From Gammaproteobacteria bacterium (lineage in GTDB: Bacteria; Pseudomonadota; Gammaproteobacteria; Pseudomonadales; Pseudomonadaceae): DNA of 53,067 nt. Location: contig JAAYFI010000070.1 in the NCBI GenBank assembly GCA_012728315.1, forward strand, positions 1 to 53,067, given 5' to 3'. The notes under the pieces were generated by a model. It did no database searches. It saw only the letters and a program-made list of their open reading frames with translations, and was not told the DNA's origin. The translations under genes were made by a program, and so were the position numbers. The number at the start of each line of letters is the position of its first letter. Position 1 is the stretch's first letter. This document shows, piece after piece, positions 46,416-53,067 of this stretch.

Positions 46416-47742
46416 CAGTGCAGCTGTTTAGCAGTGAGCCTATTGCCCAGCCGTTGGCTGCGCGCTTGCGTGCCAGTACGCTTGATGAGTATGTGGGTCA
46501 GCAGCATATTTTGGCTGCAGGCAAACCACTGCGCGAGGCTTTGCAGCAAGGCGCGTTGCACTCAATGATTTTCTGGGGGCCGCCAGGCGTGGGTAAAACC
46601 ACGCTGGCACGCTTGCTGGCGCAGGTCAGTGATGCGCACTTTATTACCCTGTCGGCGGTGCTGTCTGGGGTTAAAGAAATCCGCGAAGCGGTGCAAGAAG
46701 CCAAGCAGCAAGCAGCGCAATATCGACGTCGTACCATTTTGTTTGTCGATGAAGTGCACCGCTTTAATAAAGGCCAGCAAGATGCTTTTTTACCCTATGT
46801 GGAAGATGGCACCTTTATCTTTATTGGCGCAACCACGGAAAACCCATCCTTTGAGTTAAATAATGCGTTGCTGTCGCGTGCCCGTGTTTATGTGTTGCAA
46901 AGTCTTGATGAGGCTGCTTTACAGTTATTGCTTGAACGCGCTTTAAGTGATTCGCGAGGGCTGGCTGAACGTCAATTAACCATTGAGGACGAGGCTCAGA
47001 CGTTATTGATCCGCGCTGCCGATGGTGATGGCAGACGTTTGCTCAATCTGCTGGAAAACGCGGCTGATTTACTGGAAGACGGCGGCTGTATCGACGTTGA
47101 GCTGTTAGGTAATATTCTCGGCGACAGCATGCGCCGCTTTGATAAGGGCGGTGAGGCGTTTTACGATCAGATTTCTGCGTTGCACAAATCGGTGCGCGGC
47201 TCCAATCCTGATGCCGCTTTATATTGGTATACGCGCATGCTTGATGGTGGTTGCGATCCGTTGTATATCGCTCGCCGTGTGGTGCGTATGGCCAGTGAAG
47301 ATATTGGTAATGCTGATCCGCGTGCGCTGACGTTGTGTTTGTCAGCTTGGGATGTGCAAGAGCGTTTGGGCAGCCCGGAAGGAGAGTTGGCGGTGGCGCA
47401 AGCCATTACCTATTTAGCCTGTGCGCCGAAAAGTAATGCGGTCTACATGGCGTATAAAGCCGCGCGCCAAGATGCGCAGAGCTTTGGATCATTGGAAGTG
47501 CCGCTGCATTTACGCAACGCGCCGACTAAACTGATGAAGCAATTGGGTTATGGTGATGAATACCGCTATGCCCACGATGAGCCAGATGCCTATGCGGCGG
47601 GTGAGGATTACTTCCCAGAGGCTTTAGCGCCGCGCCAGTATTATCAACCGCCGGCACGCGGCTTAGAAATTAAAATTGGTGAGAAGCTCCAGCATCTGAA
47701 AAGCCTGGATCAGCGCAGCTCACGTCAGCGTCGTGCACCACA

Positions 47743-47746
<4 letters not shown>
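46412..47746 (+). CDS. rarA: Replication-associated recombination ATPase RarA (MgsA)
   Basis: RarA is a clamp-loader-like AAA+ protein acting at stalled forks. The 444-aa protein has [20 protein letters not shown] at the start, Walker [14 protein letters not shown] (about 51-63), Walker [13 protein letters not shown], sensor 1 [12 protein letters not shown], and the C-terminal tetramerisation domain with [18 protein letters not shown] at 46412 overlaps lolA by four bases; its stop overlaps crcB by four bases, so lolA-rarA-crcB are coupled. Confidence 0.96.
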
Positions 47747-49415
<1,669 letters not shown>

Positions 49416-49466
49416 GTCTGTGCTGCGGATGCGCTACTTTGCTGTGTTGTACTGCTAAACAAGAAG

Positions 49467-49497
49467 AGCGACTTGGCTTAGGTTAAGTCGCTTTTTT
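49467..49497 (+). terminator. Rho-independent terminator after serS
   Basis: AGCGACTT (49467-49474) pairs with AAGTCGCT (49485-49492) around a ten-base loop, followed by T to 49497. Confidence 0.92.
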
Positions 49498-49641
49498 GTT
49501 GTTGTGCTACAAGCTTGATTGCCGGCAATGCAAAGTATGGCGGTCAGCGCTTATAAAGAGTGCATCGGCAAGCTGTGCTGCGGTGTTTAGGCGCACAATG
49601 TATGTGTTGCCACTATAAATGATTTGCATAAGGGTGTTGCC

Positions 49642-51027
49642 ATGGATTACTTGCCGTTATTTCATAAGTTGCAAGGGCGTGTTGTGCTGTTGGTGGGCGG
49701 CAGCGAGATGGCCTTACGCAAGGCGCGTCTATTGCTGGAAACCGGTGCAAAGCTACGTGTGGTTGCGCCCTGTGTCAGTGATGAGCTGCAATCTTTGCTA
49801 GCAGCCAAGCAAGGGCAATGCGTACTGCGCGAATATCAGGCAGCTGATATGCAGGATTGCTGTCTGGTGCTGGCCACCACAGATCAGCCTGCAGTCAATG
49901 CGGCGATTGCTGAGCAAGCCAAGGCGCAGGGGATTCCCGTATATGCAGTCGGTGCGCCAGAATTATCCAGCATTATTTTTCCTGCCATTGTTGATCGCTC
50001 ACCTTTAATTATTGCTGTCTCAACCGCTGGACATGCGCCAGTGTTGGCGCGTTTAGCGCGGGCTAAAATCGAAACATGGCTACCGGCAAGTTATGGGCGG
50101 TTAGCAGGATTGGCCGCCAAGTTTCGTGATCAAGTGAAAACGCTATTACCCAGTGTGCAGCCACGCCGGGCTTTTTGGGAGGATGTTTTCCAAGGGCAAA
50201 TTGCTGAGCATGTGTTTGCTGGGCGTGATCAACAAGCGGAGCAGTTACTCGCGGAGAAGATCAGTGGTGTGCAGAATAAGGTGGTTGGTGAAGTGTATTT
50301 GGTGGGTGCCGGCCCCGGTGATCCAGATTTACTCACCTTTAAAGCGCTGCGTTTAATGCAGCAAGCCGATGTGGTGCTGTATGACCGTTTGGTCGCTCCA
50401 GCGATTCTTGAGCTGTGCCGGCGTGATGCTGATCGTATCTATGTGGGTAAGCAAGCGTCGAATCACAGTGTGCCGCAGGATCAAATTAATCAGAAACTGG
50501 TTGAGCTGGCTCAGCAAGGTAAGCGGGTGGTGCGACTGAAGGGCGGTGATCCTTTTATTTTCGGTCGTGGCGGTGAAGAAATTGAGGAGTTGGCAGCGCA
50601 GCATATTCCGTTTCAAGTGGTACCGGGAATTACTGCGGCATCGGGTTGTTCGGCGTATGCGGGGATTCCGCTAACCCATCGTGATTATGCGCAATCAGTG
50701 CGTTTTGTTACCGGTCACCCTAAAGATGGTGTGCTGGATTTGCCGTGGTCTGAGTTGGTTTCGCCAACGCAAACGGTGGTGTTTTATATGGGTTTGGGCT
50801 GTTTGCCTGATATCTGTCAGCAGCTGATTGCCCATGGGCGTGCGGCGCAAACGCCGATTGCTTTGGTTGAGAATGGTACAACGGACAAACAGCGGGTGTT
50901 TACTGGGACTTTGGCTACGATTAATCAGCAGGTGCGTGATTTTGCCGTACAGAGTCCAAGTTTGATTATTGTCGGAGAAGTTGTGGCGTTGCGTGAGAAG
51001 TTGAATTGGTTTGTTGGGGGAAATTAA
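49642..51027 (+). CDS. cysG: Siroheme synthase CysG (trifunctional)
   Basis: CysG methylates uroporphyrinogen III, oxidises precorrin-2 and inserts iron to make sirohaem for sulfite/nitrite reductases. The 461-aa protein has the N-terminal NAD domain ([20 protein letters not shown], about 13-32; dehydrogenase/ferrochelatase to about 200) and the C-terminal SUMT domain ([52 protein letters not shown]). The ATG at 49642 has AAGGG eight bases upstream. serS-cysG is the usual Pseudomonas pair. Confidence 0.96.
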   Translation: MDYLPLFHKLQGRVVLLVGGSEMALRKARLLLETGAKLRVVAPCVSDELQSLLAAKQGQCVLREYQAADMQDCCLVLATTDQPAVNAAIAEQAKAQGIPVYAVGAPELSSIIFPAIVDRSPLIIAVSTAGHAPVLARLARAKIETWLPASYGRLAGLAAKFRDQVKTLLPSVQPRRAFWEDVFQGQIAEHVFAGRDQQAEQLLAEKISGVQNKVVGEVYLVGAGPGDPDLLTFKALRLMQQADVVLYDRLVAPAILELCRRDADRIYVGKQASNHSVPQDQINQKLVELAQQGKRVVRLKGGDPFIFGRGGEEIEELAAQHIPFQVVPGITAASGCSAYAGIPLTHRDYAQSVRFVTGHPKDGVLDLPWSELVSPTQTVVFYMGLGCLPDICQQLIAHGRAAQTPIALVENGTTDKQRVFTGTLATINQQVRDFAVQSPSLIIVGEVVALREKLNWFVGGN

Positions 51028-51040
51028 ATTACCGCGTTAA

Positions 51041-51067
51041 GCAAAAGCAAAAGCAAAAACAAAAGCA
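51041..51067 (+). repeat. (GCAAAA)n short tandem repeat
   Basis: About four and a half copies of GCAAAA, one with an extra A and a lost G, begin 14 bp after the cysG stop. Such repeats can vary in length by slippage. Confidence 0.75.
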
Positions 51068-51089
51068 TTTAGCACTTTATGTGCATGCC

Positions 51090-51188
51090 GTACCTTGTTC
51101 GTATCGCTTTTCCCTCAACGGGTCATCCTGACCCGATGCGGGCGCTACGCCATCCCTAGCTGCGCTGGTCGCGACACCAACAAGGTAC
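51090..51188 (+). repeat. Structured palindromic element, copy A
   Basis: Outer arms GTACCTTGTTCGTATCGC (51090-51107) and GCGACACCAACAAGGTAC (51171-51188) are complementary at 16 of 18 positions. Inside are an inner hairpin, CGGGTCA-TCC-TGACCCG (51119-51135), and the shared core GGGCGCTACGCCATCC (51140-51155) with GCTGCGCTGG. Confidence 0.85.
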
Positions 51189-51264
51189 TCATTAACCCGC
51201 GGTGTTGTGTGCGAGTGTTGAGTAAGATTTCAATAAAGCAAAGCATCTCGGACGATATGTGCAT

Positions 51265-51368
51265 GGCGCACTGCGCTGAATCTGCTTTTCCCTCAACGAG
51301 GCTTCCTGCCTCGATTCGGGCGCTACGCCATCCTGGCTACGCTTGTCGCTGATCCAGCGCAGTGCGCC
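51265..51368 (+). repeat. Structured palindromic element, copy B
   Basis: It has the same layout as copy A but unrelated arms: GGCGCACTGCGCTGAATC (51265-51282) and GATCCAGCGCAGTGCGCC (51351-51368), complementary at 17 of 18. The inner hairpin is also different: CGAGGC-TTCCT-GCCTCG (51297-51313). The core CGGGCGCTACGCCATCC followed by TGGCTACGCTTGTCG is kept. Confidence 0.85.
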
Positions 51369-51498
51369 TTAACCATTAGTGTTGTCTGCTGGTTTGTCGC
51401 AGATACTCGATAAAGTATTTTCCATGTTCGAAGCTCTATAGCGCTATAGCTTTAATGAGACAAGCTGCAATAGTGCAAACACCGCCAATGGTTAACGA

Positions 51499-51597
51499 GT
51501 ACTTCTGGGTAGGTGTGGCAAGCGAGCCAAGGATGGCGAGCGCCGGAGTTGAGCCCTGGATGGGCTCATCGACGGATAAACACCTACCCCGAAGTAC
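51499..51597 (-). repeat. Structured palindromic element, copy C (inverted)
   Basis: On the minus strand the core is GGCGCTCGCCATCC then TTGGCTCGCTTG. Arms GTACTTCTGGGTAGGTGT (51499-51516) and ACACCTACCCCGAAGTAC (51580-51597) are complementary at 17 of 18 and differ from A, B and D. The inner hairpin is TGAGCCC/GGGCTCA (51550-51556 with 51562-51568). Confidence 0.85.
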
Positions 51598-51657
51598 GGT
51601 ATGCCTCAATTATCGCATCCAACTAAAGCAAAGTATCCAGAGCGATTTGTGCACACC

Positions 51658-51754
51658 GTACCTTGTTCGTATCGCTGTTCCCTCAACGGGTCATCCTGAT
51701 CCGATTCGGGCGCTCGCCATCCTTGGCTCGCTTGTTGCGACACGAACAAGGTAC
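51658..51754 (+). repeat. Structured palindromic element, copy D
   Basis: Arms GTACCTTGTTCGTATCGC (51658-51675) and GCGACACGAACAAGGTAC (51737-51754) match at 17 of 18; the left arm is identical to copy A. The inner hairpin CGGGTCA/TGATCCG (51687-51703) has one G-T wobble. The core is CGGGCGCTCGCCATCC then TTGGCTCGCTTG. The right flank TGGTGTTGTGTGCGAGTGT is nearly that of copy A. Confidence 0.85.
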
Positions 51755-51989
51755 TCATTGATCAGTGGTGTTGTGTGCGAGTGTGGAACATGACGCTTTT
51801 AAAGCAGTGGCGCAGCCTGAAGACATTAGAAAAGCGACGAAATACGGCAGATTACATAGAAATTACCGTTTTGCTCTGCGCTTTTTGCTGATCTAGGTTT
51901 AAACTGCTGCATTGGATCGGTATGCGCAAGCAGAGTTGCTGCGAGTACTATAAAATACCGCACGTCCAGCAAAATATTTTCCCAAGTGA

Positions 51990-53067
<1,078 letters not shown>

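Noticed and set aside
49416..49641. tRNA gene between serS and cysG
   Set aside because: No cloverleaf or TTC-type T-loop could be found; only the serS terminator is clear.
51095..51352. An 85-codon open frame on the plus strand
   Set aside because: It runs across palindromic copies A and B; its residues repeat because the DNA repeats. No ribosome site or family features are seen.
51090..51754. Integron attC array
   Set aside because: In attC sites the outer ends are conserved and the centre varies; here the centre is conserved and the arms vary. No GTTRRRY/RYYYAAC pairs or cassette ORFs lie between copies.
51090..51754. CRISPR array
   Set aside because: Units are about 100 bp, unequally spaced and in mixed orientation, with no cas genes; they do not fit a repeat-spacer pattern.
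51455..51793. A 112-codon open frame on the plus strand
   Set aside because: It crosses copies C and D in opposite orientations and has no start signal; it is a by-product of the repeats.

Overview
The window is chromosomal DNA of a gammaproteobacterium in or close to Pseudomonas. Gene blocks follow the Pseudomonas order: fliC-flaG-fliD-fliS-fliT/fleP-like-fleQ; gacS beside cysM-rlmD-relA; argG and gloA beside a Mex-type RND pump; and infA-bpt-aat / ftsK-lolA-rarA-crcB-serS-cysG. By eye the G+C content is near 50%, low for classical Pseudomonas. A low-GC relative such as the P. caeni / Thiopseudomonas / Denitrificimonas group would fit, but that placement is inference.

Layout. 1-1254: a Fic-domain protein cut by the window edge. 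1.5-8.2 kb: late flagellar cluster (flagellin, FlaG, an overlooked 45-codon ORF, FliD cap, two FliS-type chaperones, a FliT/FleP-like protein, FleQ). 8.3-15 kb: queF, a periplasmic binding protein, an HDOD protein, ung and the hybrid sensor kinase gacS. 15-19.7 kb: cysM-rlmD-relA. 19.7-23.5 kb: phnA-type zinc-ribbon gene, argG, urea transporter and gloA, with two IS200/IS605-type relics. 23.6-29.3 kb: tripartite RND efflux operon on the minus strand. 29.6-34 kb: ybaK, a DNR-type regulator and the anaerobic class III ribonucleotide reductase locus. 34-38 kb: a tnpB remnant, an orphan FbpC/PotA-like ATPase, grxD and leuA. 38.2-41 kb: DUF2946 protein and an OprC-type copper receptor. 41.2-43 kb: infA, bpt, aat (N-degron enzymes). 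43.3-51 kb: ftsK, lolA, rarA, crcB, serS, cysG. 51-52 kb: a gene-free stretch with four palindromic elements. 52.0 kb to the end: the start of an argD/aruC aminotransferase.

Most of the window is conserved housekeeping DNA. Three things stand out. (1) Four ~100-bp elements at 51.09-51.75 kb keep a common core but have outer and inner stems that change sequence while staying complementary, which is covariation expected of a selected secondary structure. (2) The glycyl-radical segment of the anaerobic ribonucleotide reductase is encoded by a separate short ORF between nrdD and nrdG, and that ORF has an in-frame TAG exactly where the tyrosine after the radical glycine is expected. Upstream of nrdD there are candidate ANR/DNR and NrdR sites. 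(3) Three relics of an IS200/IS605-type element are scattered in intergenic DNA; one is a ~100-bp left-end/right-end composite (MITE/PATE-like) that still encodes the last residues of a TnpB-like protein.
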